A stretch of 49,791 nt of DNA from Prevotella sp. CAG:732 (GCA_000436035.1 FR893209.1:1-49791), one strand, 5' to 3'. Positions 15,742 through 24,563 are shown, counted from the first letter of the stretch. Notes: generated by a model not told the origin, from the letters alone. Made by a program: numbers and translations.

Positions 15742-18741
15742 ATGAGAAAATCAATTCTTATGATGCTGTTGCTCTTGGTCACAATGGCATCGTATGCACA
15801 GGAACGCTTGATAAGCGGTGCAATCATCGACCGCGATACCAAGGACCCTGTGGAGCAGGTTACTGTTCAGTTGCTCCGTGCTGACAGTACTTATGTGACG
15901 GGAGCCATCAGCAACGAGAGTGGACTCTTCCACTTCAAAGCCCCGGAAAACGGAAAGTATCTCCTCAAAATCACCAGCGTAGGTTACAAGACTATCATCA
16001 AGCGCATTGCCATCGAGCAGGATAAGAACCTGGCGATGGGCAACGTCGTCATCGGTGCTGATGCTATCATGCTGAAAGGTGCCGTGGTGACGGCGATGGC
16101 ACAGAAGGTGACCGTCAAGGAGGATACCTTCGTCTATAACTCCTCGGCTTATCGCACCCCAGAGGGTTCGGTGGTGGAGGAACTCGTGCGCCGTCTTCCT
16201 GGTGCTGAAGTCAGCGATGATGGAACCATCAAGATCAATGGTAAGCAGGTGAAGAAAATCCTCGTCGATGGCAAGGAGTTTATGACGGGCGATACCAAGA
16301 CCGCCCTCAAGAACTTACCTACTAGTATCATCGAGAAAATCAAGGCTTACGATGAGAAGAGCGACCTCGCCAAGGTCACTGGTATCGATGATGGTGAGGA
16401 ACAGACCGTGCTCGACTTCGGTGTGAAGAAAGGTATGAACAAGGGTATGATGTCCAACATCGACCTAGGCATCGGCAACAAGGACCGATATAGCGCTAGG
16501 GGAATGGCTGGATATTTCAATAGCAATAACCGATTCATGATCTTTGGAAACGCCAACAATACGGGCGATCGTGGCTTCCAAGGTGGAGGACCGCGACGAG
16601 GATTTGGTGGCGGCAATGGATTGAATGCCAATAAGATGATAGCTCTCAACTACAATTATGAGAACAAGGACAAACTGAAGTTCAATACCTCCCTTCGTTG
16701 GAATCACAGCGATGGCGATGTATGGAGCAGCGTGGCTAGCGAGAACTATCTCGGTTCCAGCACCTCATTCTCCAATCGCATCGGACAGAGCTTCTCTCGC
16801 AGCAATAGTTGGAACGGCAATATCCGTTTGGAGTGGATGCCAGATACGATGACCAATATCCTCTTCCGTCCTTCTTTCTCCTGGACCAAGACGGATGGGT
16901 TGAGCACCAATCGCTCGGCACAGTTCAATGACGACCCATACCAGTATGTCGATGATCCTCTTGCTGATGCCTTCGCAGCCAACTTTGATTCCGAGAAGAG
17001 CAAGAGCGAACTGCAACGACTGGAGAAGTTGGTCAACACCAATAGCTCCAACAGCATGAGCTACAGCTCCAACAACAGCGTGACCGGTATGTTGCAGTAC
17101 AACCGCAAGTTGAACAACAAGGGACGCAACCTCACTCTCCGTGTGGATGCCAGCTACAACAAGACGGACAGCAAGAGTATCTCCCAGTCGGCTGCCGACT
17201 TCTATCTGATGAAGACCAAGGATGGACTCGACTCCACCTATCAGACACGTCGATACAATGTGACGCCAAGCAAGAAATACAGTTACAGCGGACGGTTCAC
17301 CTATAGCGAGCCACTTTGGAAGGCTACCTTCTTGCAGTTCAGTTATAAGTTCACCTATAATTACACTCGTAGCGACCGCAACACCTACACCTTCGATGGC
17401 AATGGCATGGGTACAGGCTCTATCCTGGATGCCGACGAGGTGAGCCGTTGGAATGCTCTCTCGCCAGCCTATCGCAGTTGGGACAACTATCTCTCCATCT
17501 TGGGCAAGCCTTTGGAGGACTATCTCGATGGCGACCTGAGCCGCTTCTCGGAGTATAGCAACTACATCCACGAGATACAGGTGATGATGCGATTCATCCG
17601 TCAGAAGTACAACTTGAGCTTCGGTGTGATGATGCAACCACAGCGCACCAAGTTTGTACAAGACTATCTGGGCGTACATACCGACACCGTGCGCAACGTG
17701 GTCAACTTCTCGCCAACACTCGATTTCCGCTATAAGTTCTCCAAGATGAGTCGCTTGCGCATCAACTACCGAGGCACTACCTCGCAGCCATCAATGACCG
17801 ACTTGCTCAACATCCGTGATGACAGCGACCCGCTCAACATCACCGAGGGTAACCCAGGCTTGAAGCCATCCTTCACCCAGAGCGTGCGTGCCGACTACAA
17901 CAACTTCACGCAGAGCCACAACTTGGGTTATGCGATATTTGGTAACTTCTCGACCACCAGCAATAGCATCAGCAACAAGGTGACTTACAATGAGGAAACT
18001 GGTGGACGTGTGACTCGACCAGAAAACATCAATGGTAACTGGAATGCCTTCGTAGGTGGATTCTTCAACTGCTCCATTGATAGTGCTGGTGTTTGGAACG
18101 TGAATACGAGCCTCGACTTGAGCTATAATAACTATATGAGTTATCTCGATGTGGATAAGGTGGCGATGAAGAACAAGACCACTTCCCTCGGATGGGGACA
18201 GCGCCTCTCCTTGGCTTATCGCAACTCTTGGTTGGAGGTCACCCTCGATGGTTCTCTCAACTATACCCATGGTCGCAACAAGTTGCAGCCTAATAGCAAT
18301 GCCGACACTTGGCAGTTCTCTTATGGTCCAAGCTTCACGATTACCGCTCCTTGGGGTATGAGTGTGAACACAAGTCTCTCCAACAGTAGTCGCCGTGGAT
18401 TCTCGGATGCCTCTATGAACACCGACGAGTTGGTATGGAATGCACAGCTCTCACAGGGCTTCCTCAAGGGTAAGCCACTCACCGTGATGCTCCAGTTCTA
18501 CGACCTCTTGCATCAGCAGAGCACCTTCTCACGTGCCATCTCTGCGATGAGCCGCACCGATACAGAGTACAATGCCATCAACTCTTACGCTATGCTCCAC
18601 GTGGTATATCGTATGAACCTCTTCGGAGGCAAGGATGCTCGTGGCAAAGGTGGTCCTGGCGGCGGTGGTCGTCCAGACTTCGGCGGTCGTCCATTCAATG
18701 GTGGTGGTCGCCCAATGGGTCCTCCTCCAGGAAGATTCTAG
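15742..18741 (+). CDS. Outer-membrane beta-barrel protein with carboxypeptidase-regulatory-like domain (TonB-receptor-like)
   Basis: The 999-residue protein has a signal peptide (MRKSILMMLLLLVTMASYAQ). Residues about 22-105 form a beta-sandwich of the carboxypeptidase-regulatory type (ISGAIIDRDTKDPVEQVTV). Residues about 110-230 resemble a TonB plug (EELVRRLPGAEVSDDGTIKI, GKQVKKILVDGKEF), and the rest is a barrel with many alternating aromatic strands (OMP_b-brl_3 type). The last about 30 residues are Gly/Pro/Arg-rich (GGPGGGGRPDF and similar), unusual for a barrel end and probably exposed. There is no SusD partner next to it, so a sugar role is not supported; the ligand is unknown. The terminator downstream makes it a single-gene unit. 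Confidence 0.88.
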   Translation: MRKSILMMLLLLVTMASYAQERLISGAIIDRDTKDPVEQVTVQLLRADSTYVTGAISNESGLFHFKAPENGKYLLKITSVGYKTIIKRIAIEQDKNLAMGNVVIGADAIMLKGAVVTAMAQKVTVKEDTFVYNSSAYRTPEGSVVEELVRRLPGAEVSDDGTIKINGKQVKKILVDGKEFMTGDTKTALKNLPTSIIEKIKAYDEKSDLAKVTGIDDGEEQTVLDFGVKKGMNKGMMSNIDLGIGNKDRYSARGMAGYFNSNNRFMIFGNANNTGDRGFQGGGPRRGFGGGNGLNANKMIALNYNYENKDKLKFNTSLRWNHSDGDVWSSVASENYLGSSTSFSNRIGQSFSRSNSWNGNIRLEWMPDTMTNILFRPSFSWTKTDGLSTNRSAQFNDDPYQYVDDPLADAFAANFDSEKSKSELQRLEKLVNTNSSNSMSYSSNNSVTGMLQYNRKLNNKGRNLTLRVDASYNKTDSKSISQSAADFYLMKTKDGLDSTYQTRRYNVTPSKKYSYSGRFTYSEPLWKATFLQFSYKFTYNYTRSDRNTYTFDGNGMGTGSILDADEVSRWNALSPAYRSWDNYLSILGKPLEDYLDGDLSRFSEYSNYIHEIQVMMRFIRQKYNLSFGVMMQPQRTKFVQDYLGVHTDTVRNVVNFSPTLDFRYKFSKMSRLRINYRGTTSQPSMTDLLNIRDDSDPLNITEGNPGLKPSFTQSVRADYNNFTQSHNLGYAIFGNFSTTSNSISNKVTYNEETGGRVTRPENINGNWNAFVGGFFNCSIDSAGVWNVNTSLDLSYNNYMSYLDVDKVAMKNKTTSLGWGQRLSLAYRNSWLEVTLDGSLNYTHGRNKLQPNSNADTWQFSYGPSFTITAPWGMSVNTSLSNSSRRGFSDASMNTDELVWNAQLSQGFLKGKPLTVMLQFYDLLHQQSTFSRAISAMSRTDTEYNAINSYAMLHVVYRMNLFGGKDARGKGGPGGGGRPDFGGRPFNGGGRPMGPPPGRF

Positions 18742-18773
18742 TAGATGAGAAACTAATTAGATAAAAGCGAAAT

Positions 18774-18817
18774 GCAGTCTGCCTCTCTAGGATGAGAGGA
18801 GGCTGCATTTTTCTTTT
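18774..18817 (+). terminator. Intrinsic terminator after the outer-membrane protein gene
   Basis: GCAG (18774-18777) pairs with CTGC (18803-18806) and CCTCTC (18782-18787) with GAGAGG (18794-18799), with an internal bulge, then a T-rich tail. Confidence 0.75.
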
Positions 18818-18862
18818 TTACCTTTTTCACCAAATATTGATGGTTAATTGCTTTCTTTTTTG

Positions 18863-18870
18863 TACTTTTG
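18863..18870 (+). promoter_or_regulatory. -7 box of the FKBP gene
   Basis: TACTTTTG (18863-18870) with the start expected near 18877. This places the true start codon at 18896, because the longer upstream reading would start inside the promoter. Confidence 0.65.
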
Positions 18871-18895
18871 CAGCCGTTATATAAATAAAGGAATT

Positions 18896-19294
18896 ATGGC
18901 AAAAAGAGAATATGTAGAAGCCAACAAGCGTTGGCTGGAAGAGAAAGCTAAGGAGGAGGGTGTAAAGGCTCTGCCTCGTGGTATATATTATAAGGTGTTG
19001 AAGTCGGGCGACCCTAAGGGTGCTAGCCCAAGTAAGCGCAGCATCGTGACGGCGCATTATACAGGATGGACCATCAACGGTAAGAAGTTTGATTCCAGCC
19101 GTGGTGGCATTCCTTTTGCCATGCGCCTCTCTGACTTGATAGATGGCTGGATAGTTGCTATGCAGCAGATGCACGTAGGCGACCAATGGGAGCTATACAT
19201 CCCTGCCGAGATGGGATATGGCAAGTTCTCTCAGCCAGGCATCCCTGGTGGCTCTACCTTGATATTTGAGGTGGAGTTGTTGGGAGTAGGATAG
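18896..19294 (+). CDS. FKBP-type peptidyl-prolyl cis-trans isomerase
   Basis: The 132-residue protein has no signal peptide and is therefore probably cytosolic. A short helical N-terminus (KREYVEANKRWLEEKAKEEG) is followed by one FKBP domain: VTAHYTGWTINGKKFDSSRG, the binding-pocket stretch DLIDGWIVAMQQMHVGDQWE, IPAEMGYG and the closing GSTLIFEVELLGV. It helps folding by isomerising Xaa-Pro bonds. The stop at 19292-19294 is followed by the start of the next gene after 14 bases, so an operon is likely. Confidence 0.9.
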   Translation: MAKREYVEANKRWLEEKAKEEGVKALPRGIYYKVLKSGDPKGASPSKRSIVTAHYTGWTINGKKFDSSRGGIPFAMRLSDLIDGWIVAMQQMHVGDQWELYIPAEMGYGKFSQPGIPGGSTLIFEVELLGVG

Positions 19295-19308
19295 TGAAAG
19301 GTGACAAT

Positions 19309-19647
19309 ATGATTTCGTATATTTTAGCTTGGGGGATATGGACAGTTGTCTTAGGAACAATCATGCTGATCTGGGTGATGGTGCGTAAGAAGTCGATAAG
19401 TGCCACAAAGTTTGGCGCTTACTTGATTTATGCCATCATTATGATATGTGTAGGTATAGTTACCATTATCCTAAATAAGTACGATGGTGTTTGTGGCATA
19501 CTTTGTGGTATAACCATGCTACATGTGTCATATAATGACAGAAATACTTATTCACGATTTACGATACCTTATATTGATAATATAGAGAGATTTTTTGTGG
19601 GGGCAGTTTTAATTTGTTATGGATTGATTCGTATCTTCTGTGAGTAA
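19309..19647 (+). CDS. Small predicted membrane protein, unknown family
   Basis: The ATG at 19309 has a purine-rich AAAGGTG just upstream; a GTG at 19294 overlapping the FKBP stop by one base is the alternative. The 112 residues contain four hydrophobic segments (ISYILAWGIWTVVLGTIMLI, FGAYLIYAIIMICVGIVTII, a shorter VCGILCGITML, and FFVGAVLICYGLIRIF). I do not recognise a family. Its place between an FKBP gene and a WG-repeat gene with short gaps suggests co-transcription, but gives no function. Confidence 0.6.
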   Translation: MISYILAWGIWTVVLGTIMLIWVMVRKKSISATKFGAYLIYAIIMICVGIVTIILNKYDGVCGILCGITMLHVSYNDRNTYSRFTIPYIDNIERFFVGAVLICYGLIRIFCE

Positions 19648-19670
19648 AGACGTAGTAAAGGCAATTGGTG

Positions 19671-20570
19671 ATGATTCTTATTAGGAGTATTATTTTCATT
19701 ATTCTTTCATTATTGTGTTCGTTTGTGCTAGAAGCACAGACTATATTTAAATGTTGTGACGGAAATAATATCTGTTACAAGAATTCGTTGGGGAAGACGA
19801 TAGTAAGAAGCAAGAAATACACTATCGCCTTTTCTGACTCTGTCTCGTCCATAGGATTTGTTGGCACACGAAAGGGTAAAGTCGTTTGTATCAACAATCA
19901 CGGCAAAGAATTGTTCGAGGTATATAATGTAGATAATGGTCCTGATTACGTAAGTGATGGTTTGTTTCGGATTGTAGGCAAAGACGATAAGGTTGGTTTT
20001 GCGGATACGTGTGGAGCTGTTGTCATTCCTCCCGTGTTCTCTTATGCTACTCCGTTCCTTAATGGAGTTGCCAAGGTCACTTTCGAGGGAAAAACTCAGC
20101 AGCAAGGAGAATGTCATTATTGGAAGAGTGATTGCTGGTTTTCAATTAAAAAGGCAGAGTCTTCCGCTATTATGCGAACACCAAGTAACTCGTTTTATTT
20201 TATTCAATTGTTTCGCGACTTTACAGATGAAGGATATTATGCAAAATTTCTATTGGTCACAAAGAATGGTCAACCAGCTAAAAATATAATACTCCCTTCT
20301 TCAGAAGACATAAAAAACTTTAGTGCCACTATCAAGCAACACGACAATAAGTGGTGCATAATTGAATGTCAATATGGTGGTGGTGATAATATGTATAGTC
20401 GTAGTTTTTACTTCAAGTGTAAGGATGATGATTTGTATTTGTATAAATGCAAAGCGATAGGAATGCACCTCGTGGGGGACTCATATAAAAAATCATCTGA
20501 AAAGCTTAAGGTACAACCAATCAGCATTATGGATTTTGATACCCTACCTTATTTGGAGAATACTCCGTAA
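19671..20570 (+). CDS. Secreted WG-repeat-like protein
   Basis: The preferred ATG at 19671 gives about 299 residues with a signal peptide (MILIRSIIFIILSLLCSFV, ending EAQ). One recognisable WG beta-repeat block is DGLFRIVGKDDKVGFADTCG followed by AVVIPPVFSYATPFLNGVAK. The rest is beta-rich without a known motif. It is probably periplasmic or surface-exposed; WG-repeat proteins are thought to mediate binding but have no defined reaction. Its last 22 bases overlap the end of the convergent 31-codon gene. Confidence 0.65.
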   Translation: MILIRSIIFIILSLLCSFVLEAQTIFKCCDGNNICYKNSLGKTIVRSKKYTIAFSDSVSSIGFVGTRKGKVVCINNHGKELFEVYNVDNGPDYVSDGLFRIVGKDDKVGFADTCGAVVIPPVFSYATPFLNGVAKVTFEGKTQQQGECHYWKSDCWFSIKKAESSAIMRTPSNSFYFIQLFRDFTDEGYYAKFLLVTKNGQPAKNIILPSSEDIKNFSATIKQHDNKWCIIECQYGGGDNMYSRSFYFKCKDDDLYLYKCKAIGMHLVGDSYKKSSEKLKVQPISIMDFDTLPYLENTP

Positions 20571-20644
20571 GAGATATGCCACAGTGCATAGCCCAAACCA
20601 ACGAAGGGCAGCACGAAGAAAATCATCATCCACATGAGTTTCAT
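20549..20644 (-). CDS. 31-residue predicted membrane peptide coupled to murQ
   Basis: The ATG at 20644-20642 overlaps the murQ stop in an ATGA arrangement, a classic sign of translational coupling. The peptide begins MKLMWMMIFFVLPFVGLGYA and ends WHISYGVFSK: one hydrophobic segment with a central Pro and a short polar tail. It is too short for routine gene finding. Location would be the inner membrane; function is unknown. The convergent overlap with the WG-repeat gene is 22 bases. Coding is supported only by the start overlap and the clean transmembrane pattern. Confidence 0.5.
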   Translation of the reverse strand: MKLMWMMIFFVLPFVGLGYALWHISYGVFSK

Positions 20645-21471
20645 CTTTGTTGTCCTAATAACTTTTCTGCCTTCTTCACGCTTCCTGCCTTCAATATCAT
20701 CTGCTTCACCTCCTCGTATTTGTCGGCATATTCCGGATGACGCTCGATGAAGATGCGGCAAGCTCGGTCGATGAGTTTGTGATTGATGAGCTTGGCGTTC
20801 ACCATCTTGTTGCCTTCCACTCTGCCTTGGCGAATTTGTAAGCTCGTGCTGATCATATCAAGTATCATCTTCTGCGAACTGCCTGCTTTCATTCTTGTAC
20901 TGCCTGTCACGAACTCAGGACCCGTGATGACTTCCACGGGATAGTCAGCTTGCTCGGCGATGGGAGAGTGGGGATTGTTGACGATGCAACCGGTAGGGAT
21001 TCCTTCAGCCTTGCAATGCTTCAAGATGGAGAGCACGAAGGGGGTAGTGCCGCTGGCAGAGAAGCCCAGCACGAAGTCTTTTGGGGATAAGCCTTTGTCT
21101 TGCAACTGCTTCCATCCATCCTCCAAGTCGTCCTCACGAGACTCCTTGGTTTGCGTGAGGCATCCGATGCCACCAGGGAAGATGGCTTGTATCTGAGAGC
21201 CATCAATACCGTAGGTATTCTGTACTTCGATGGTGTCGAGCGTGGCTAGTCTTCCCCCAGTTCCGCAACCGGCATAGAAGAGTCTTCCACCATGCTTCAC
21301 TTGCTGTTCGATGGCGGATATGAGTCGGTTGATGGCAGGCAAGGCTTGCTCTATCGCCAAAGCCACCTTCTTGTTCTCTGTATTGATATGGGCGGTGAGC
21401 TCCTCCACGCTCATCTCTTCCAAATGGTCGTAGAGCGAACTCTGTTCCGTGATTCTGCTTTCCTTGTTCAT
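20641..21471 (-). CDS. murQ: N-acetylmuramic acid 6-phosphate etherase
   Basis: The enzyme cleaves the lactyl ether of MurNAc-6-P to GlcNAc-6-P and lactate in cell-wall recycling. The start at 21471 (MNKESRITEQSSLYD) matches the family N-terminus better than an ATG 13 codons upstream. The SIS domain carries LFYAGCGTGGRLATLD and FSASGTTPFVLSIL, then the family-specific GPEFVTGSTRMKAGSSQKM; a small helical domain closes it (ERHPEYADKYEEVKQMI). About 276 residues, normal length. It is cytosolic. The HU-winged-helix gene lies 75 bases upstream on the same strand. Confidence 0.93.
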   Translation of the reverse strand: MNKESRITEQSSLYDHLEEMSVEELTAHINTENKKVALAIEQALPAINRLISAIEQQVKHGGRLFYAGCGTGGRLATLDTIEVQNTYGIDGSQIQAIFPGGIGCLTQTKESREDDLEDGWKQLQDKGLSPKDFVLGFSASGTTPFVLSILKHCKAEGIPTGCIVNNPHSPIAEQADYPVEVITGPEFVTGSTRMKAGSSQKMILDMISTSLQIRQGRVEGNKMVNAKLINHKLIDRACRIFIERHPEYADKYEEVKQMILKAGSVKKAEKLLGQQR

Positions 21472-21546
21472 GATGAGTTCTCTGTTGGGGTATATCTTGT
21501 CTGCTTGCATTATATGATATTACTCTTTCTCCTTCTTGTGACATTT

Positions 21547-22152
21547 TTATTCTTCTGCCAAGAAATAGACTGGAGAGTTTCTGACTCCTTCCTTGATGAG
21601 GAAGCCAGAATCTACGAGGCGGTTGAGCCAGTTGAGTGCAGTCTGCTTGCGGATATAAAACTCTCGTTCCAATACTCGGCGATTGATGGAGCGGTTAGTC
21701 TTGAGGTATTCCCTGATTTTCTCCTTGAGCGTTTCCTCGGAGAAAGGGTAGGAGCGAGAGGTGTATTGAGATTTCTCAAAGTGTACTTTTCGCTTCACTT
21801 CTTTCACGAGGTTGGCGTTGGCACGAAACTTGATGCCCCTCATGCTCACATAGTCGGCACGCACCTTGCTGTCGGGTTTCAACTCATCCATGTCGAGGTC
21901 GGCGGAGAGTGAGAGGTAGCCGATGCCAGGGATGTTGACTCGCCTGCCATCTCTGAGGTCTTCCTCTATCATGTGTCGCAGGTTCATCAGCACGGCAGAA
22001 ACTTCGCCTTCGCCCATGCAACTATGTTTGGCAAGTCGTTCTATCACTTGTTGGTCCTTCATCGCAGGTTCCTCGAAGATGTGGGCGAATCTGCGAGTCT
22101 TTCCTTCGCCTCCAGCGTTGGGCAGGTAATGTATCTCGTATTTGATAGCCAT
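21547..22152 (-). CDS. HU-like DNA-binding protein with C-terminal winged helix
   Basis: The 201-residue protein has an HU-like domain in residues 1-120 (MAIKYEIHYLPN, VSAVLMNLRHMIEEDLRDGR, VNIPGIGYLSLSAD, MRGIKFRANANLV). A winged-helix segment follows at about 135-200 (TLKEKIREYLKTNRSINRRV, RKQTALNWLNRLVDSGFLIK, ending PVYFLAEE). It has the same architecture as the gene at 1299, but here the C-terminus is intact. It has its own -7 box (22193-22200) and reads toward murQ. It probably binds DNA as a regulator or nucleoid factor; its targets are unknown. Confidence 0.75.
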   Translation of the reverse strand: MAIKYEIHYLPNAGGEGKTRRFAHIFEEPAMKDQQVIERLAKHSCMGEGEVSAVLMNLRHMIEEDLRDGRRVNIPGIGYLSLSADLDMDELKPDSKVRADYVSMRGIKFRANANLVKEVKRKVHFEKSQYTSRSYPFSEETLKEKIREYLKTNRSINRRVLEREFYIRKQTALNWLNRLVDSGFLIKEGVRNSPVYFLAEE

Positions 22153-22192
22153 AATTGTCTTGTTTTTATTTCGTTAAGATTGTTCACAGCCA

Positions 22193-22200
22193 CAAAGGTA
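22193..22200 (-). promoter_or_regulatory. -7 box of the HU-winged-helix gene
   Basis: CAAAGGTA reads TACCTTTG leftward, about 40 bases before the ATG at 22152. Confidence 0.55.
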
Positions 22201-22277
22201 AACAATTCTTCCGACAATAACGAATGTTAGGGTGGAAATATAGCAAAAGAAGTTGAAAGATATAGCTTCGTTGATCG

Positions 22278-22359
22278 CCCAACAGCTGTTGTGCGATAGC
22301 ATAGCAGCTGATATGCACATGTATATCACGTGTTGTGCATGCGTTTATCAGTTGTTGGG
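22278..22359. repeat. Imperfect 82-bp inverted-repeat region with CAGCTG cores
   Basis: The outer arms CCCAACAGCTG (22278-22288) and CAGTTGTTGGG (22349-22359) pair with one mismatch. Inside, ATGCACA and TGTGCAT pair across about 14 bases, and CAACAGCTGTTG is a perfect palindrome. There is no gene here. It could be a folded RNA, a palindromic repeat element or a protein-binding cluster. Confidence 0.45.
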
Positions 22360-22558
22360 AGGTCTTTTTGGTAATAGACTGTAAACAACTTGCGTAATCT
22401 CTTTCTCCATTTTTCTTCTGATATAAATGAATTTGGAATATTTGGTATAAATTGGAATATGCTGTTGAAATAATCAATAACATTATAAATGCAAAAGAAA
22501 ATGAAGCAAATGATGCTTGCTAAAATGTTTACTAACTTTTCTATAGTTCTATACCTTA

Positions 22559-22654
22559 TCATATCATCGGCACCCCTGGTGTCAACTTGGCTTGGAAAGC
22601 TGCATACTGCTTATCTTGTAAGGCAAAGAGCCTTTCTTGGAGTGGTGTTGTCAT
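22559..22654 (-). pseudogene. N-terminal remnant of a DNA alkylation repair (HEAT-like) protein
   Basis: The ATG at 22654 opens a 31-codon frame with PLQERLFALQDKQYAAFQAK then LTPGVP, closely resembling the N-terminus of the AlkD-like DNA alkylation repair family (about 220-240 residues). A stop follows at once, and nothing like the rest of the family is present downstream. A -7 box (TATCTTTG leftward, 22677-22684) is retained. So promoter and first helix survive while the body of the gene was deleted. Translation of the stub is possible but it would have no enzymatic core. Confidence 0.6.
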
Positions 22655-22772
22655 AATCGCAAGTTTTATTTTATTGCAAAGATAATAATTATCAGTGTAA
22701 TAATCCTTTCTTTAACTTTCTTTATATGCTTTTTGGTCACATTTGTGTCCGATGACGATTCACATCTTTCCG

Positions 22773-22780
22773 TATCTTTG
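22773..22780 (+). promoter_or_regulatory. -7 box of hcp
   Basis: TATCTTTG (22773-22780) gives a leader of about 100 bases. CACATTTGTG (22738-22747) lies in the -33 region and has symmetric arms, so it is a possible regulator site; this is tentative. Confidence 0.5.
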
Positions 22781-22889
22781 CACTGTCGTGAAGCAACAGA
22801 TGCCATCGGCTTCAGATAGCTGATTGCCGTAAACTTCATGCCACAGTTATTAAATCAAAATGTGTAATTAAACAAGGAAAGGAAACATT

Positions 22890-24476
22890 ATGAATGTAAT
22901 GAAGATGTTTTGTTTTCAATGCCAGGAGACGGCAAAGGGAACTGGGTGTACGACAAGAGGCGTTTGCGGCAAACTGCCAGAGACAAGTTTGTATATGGAC
23001 ATTCTGCTCTCTATCGTGAAGACGATGGGAACTCTTATGGAGAAGAGAATGAAGACGATGCCGACTGATAGCTGTGATAAGGACAAGAAGTGCTGCCCTT
23101 GTTTCGAGGAAGTGAGCCACTTCATCACGGATTCGCTCTTTGCTACCATCACCAATGCCAACTTTGATGATGAGAGTATCAAGGCTCGCATTCAGCATGG
23201 CTTGAAACTCTTGGAGAAGATGCGTGGCTATGACAATGAGGATGTCAAATCGCTCAAGGAACTTACGATGTTTGGCTTAAAGGGTATGGCGGCTTATTAT
23301 GAGCACGCCGCATGGTTGGGTAAGACCGATGATCGCATTATCGCCTTCATGGCTCATGCCTTGGCCATGATTTCCAAGCCGAATGTATCGGTGGATGAAC
23401 TCTTCGACTTGGTGCTTGAAACTGGCAAGACGGGAGTCGATGTGATGGCATTGCTCGACAAGGCGAATACCGAAGCTTACGGCAATCCGGAGATGACCAA
23501 AGTGAATATCGGAGTGGGGAAGAACCCAGGTATCTTGGTTAGCGGACATGACCTACATGACATCGAAGACCTCTTGCGCCAGACGGAAGGCATGGGCATC
23601 GACATTTATACCCACAGCGAGATGTTGCCTGCTCATTATTATCCTAAGTTGAAGGCATACAAGCACTTGGTGGGCAACTATGGTAATGCGTGGTGGCGAC
23701 AGAAGGAGGAGTTTGAGTCGTTCCATGGACCTATCATCTTTACCACCAACTGCATCGTGCCGCCATTGGCTAATGCCTCTTATCAAGGTAGAGTCTTCAC
23801 CCTCAATTCCACCGGCTATCCTGGATGGAAACATATTCCGACAGGCGAGGATGGGCACAAGGACTTCTCTGAGGTGATAGCGATGGCGAAGACTTGCGAG
23901 CCTCCTACGGCTATAGATGAAGGAGAGATAGTGGGTGGCTTTGCCCATGCACAAGTCTTTGCCCTTGCCGACAAGATAGTGGAGGCTGTGAAGAGTGGTG
24001 CCATCAAGAAGTTTGTGGTGATGAGCGGATGCGATGGCAGAATGAAGAGCCGTGAGTATTACGAGCAGTTTGCCAAGTCTTTGCCGAAAGATACCATCAT
24101 CTTGACATCAGGCTGCGCCAAGTATCGCTACATCAAGTTGCCGCTGGGCGAGATAAATGGCATCCCTCGTGTGTTGGATGCGGGGCAGTGCAACGACAGT
24201 TATTCGTGGGTGGTAGTGGCGATGAAGCTACAGGAGATATTCAAGGCGAATAGCATCAACGACCTGCCGATAGTCTTCAATATCGCATGGTATGAGCAGA
24301 AGGCTGTCATCGTATTGTTGGCTCTCTTAAGCTTGGGTATCAAGAATATTCACATCGGTCCTACATTGCCAGCCTTCGTCTCTCCAAATGTTCTCAAAGT
24401 ATTGGTCGAGAAGTTCGGATTGGGAAGCATCTCGACCGTAGAGGAAGATTTGAAGAGCATGCAACTTACAGAGTAA
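22890..24476 (+). CDS. hcp: Hydroxylamine reductase / hybrid-cluster protein
   Basis: The 528-residue protein has N-terminal cysteines Cys8, Cys11, Cys20 and Cys26 (CFQCQETAKGTGCTTRGVC), the CX2CX8CX5C spacing of class I Hcp from anaerobes, holding a [4Fe-4S] cluster. Hybrid-cluster ligands are visible in SGHDLHDIEDLL, NCIVPP, SGCDGRMKSREYY, SGCAKYRY and DAGQCNDSYS. In vivo it is linked to nitric-oxide and nitrosative-stress handling; the purified enzyme reduces hydroxylamine and NO. A Crp/Fnr-type gene lies just downstream in convergent orientation, matching the hcp-HcpR pairing known in Bacteroidota. Confidence 0.95.
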   Translation: MNVMKMFCFQCQETAKGTGCTTRGVCGKLPETSLYMDILLSIVKTMGTLMEKRMKTMPTDSCDKDKKCCPCFEEVSHFITDSLFATITNANFDDESIKARIQHGLKLLEKMRGYDNEDVKSLKELTMFGLKGMAAYYEHAAWLGKTDDRIIAFMAHALAMISKPNVSVDELFDLVLETGKTGVDVMALLDKANTEAYGNPEMTKVNIGVGKNPGILVSGHDLHDIEDLLRQTEGMGIDIYTHSEMLPAHYYPKLKAYKHLVGNYGNAWWRQKEEFESFHGPIIFTTNCIVPPLANASYQGRVFTLNSTGYPGWKHIPTGEDGHKDFSEVIAMAKTCEPPTAIDEGEIVGGFAHAQVFALADKIVEAVKSGAIKKFVVMSGCDGRMKSREYYEQFAKSLPKDTIILTSGCAKYRYIKLPLGEINGIPRVLDAGQCNDSYSWVVVAMKLQEIFKANSINDLPIVFNIAWYEQKAVIVLLALLSLGIKNIHIGPTLPAFVSPNVLKVLVEKFGLGSISTVEEDLKSMQLTE

Positions 24477-24517
24477 TAACCTATAGAGATTACTCTGAAT
24501 ATAGAAGTTTGCTCAGA

Positions 24518-24563
24518 ATAGAAGTCTGTAAAATATTTATATAGAAGTCTGTAAAATATTTAT
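24518..24563. repeat. 23-bp tandem duplication
   Basis: Two perfect 23-base units, each starting ATAGAAGTCTGTAAAATATT (24518-24540 and 24541-24563), with a partial third copy of the first bases near 24500. They lie between the convergent ends of hcp and the Crp/Fnr gene; the second copy touches the latter's stop codon. Confidence 0.85.

Noticed and set aside
22738..22764. Classical Crp/Fnr site before hcp
   Set aside because: TGTG and CACA half-sites are present but the spacing (13 bases) does not fit TGTGA-N6-TCACA.
24518..24563. CRISPR-like repeat
   Set aside because: Only two 23-base units directly joined without spacers; no cas gene in the window.
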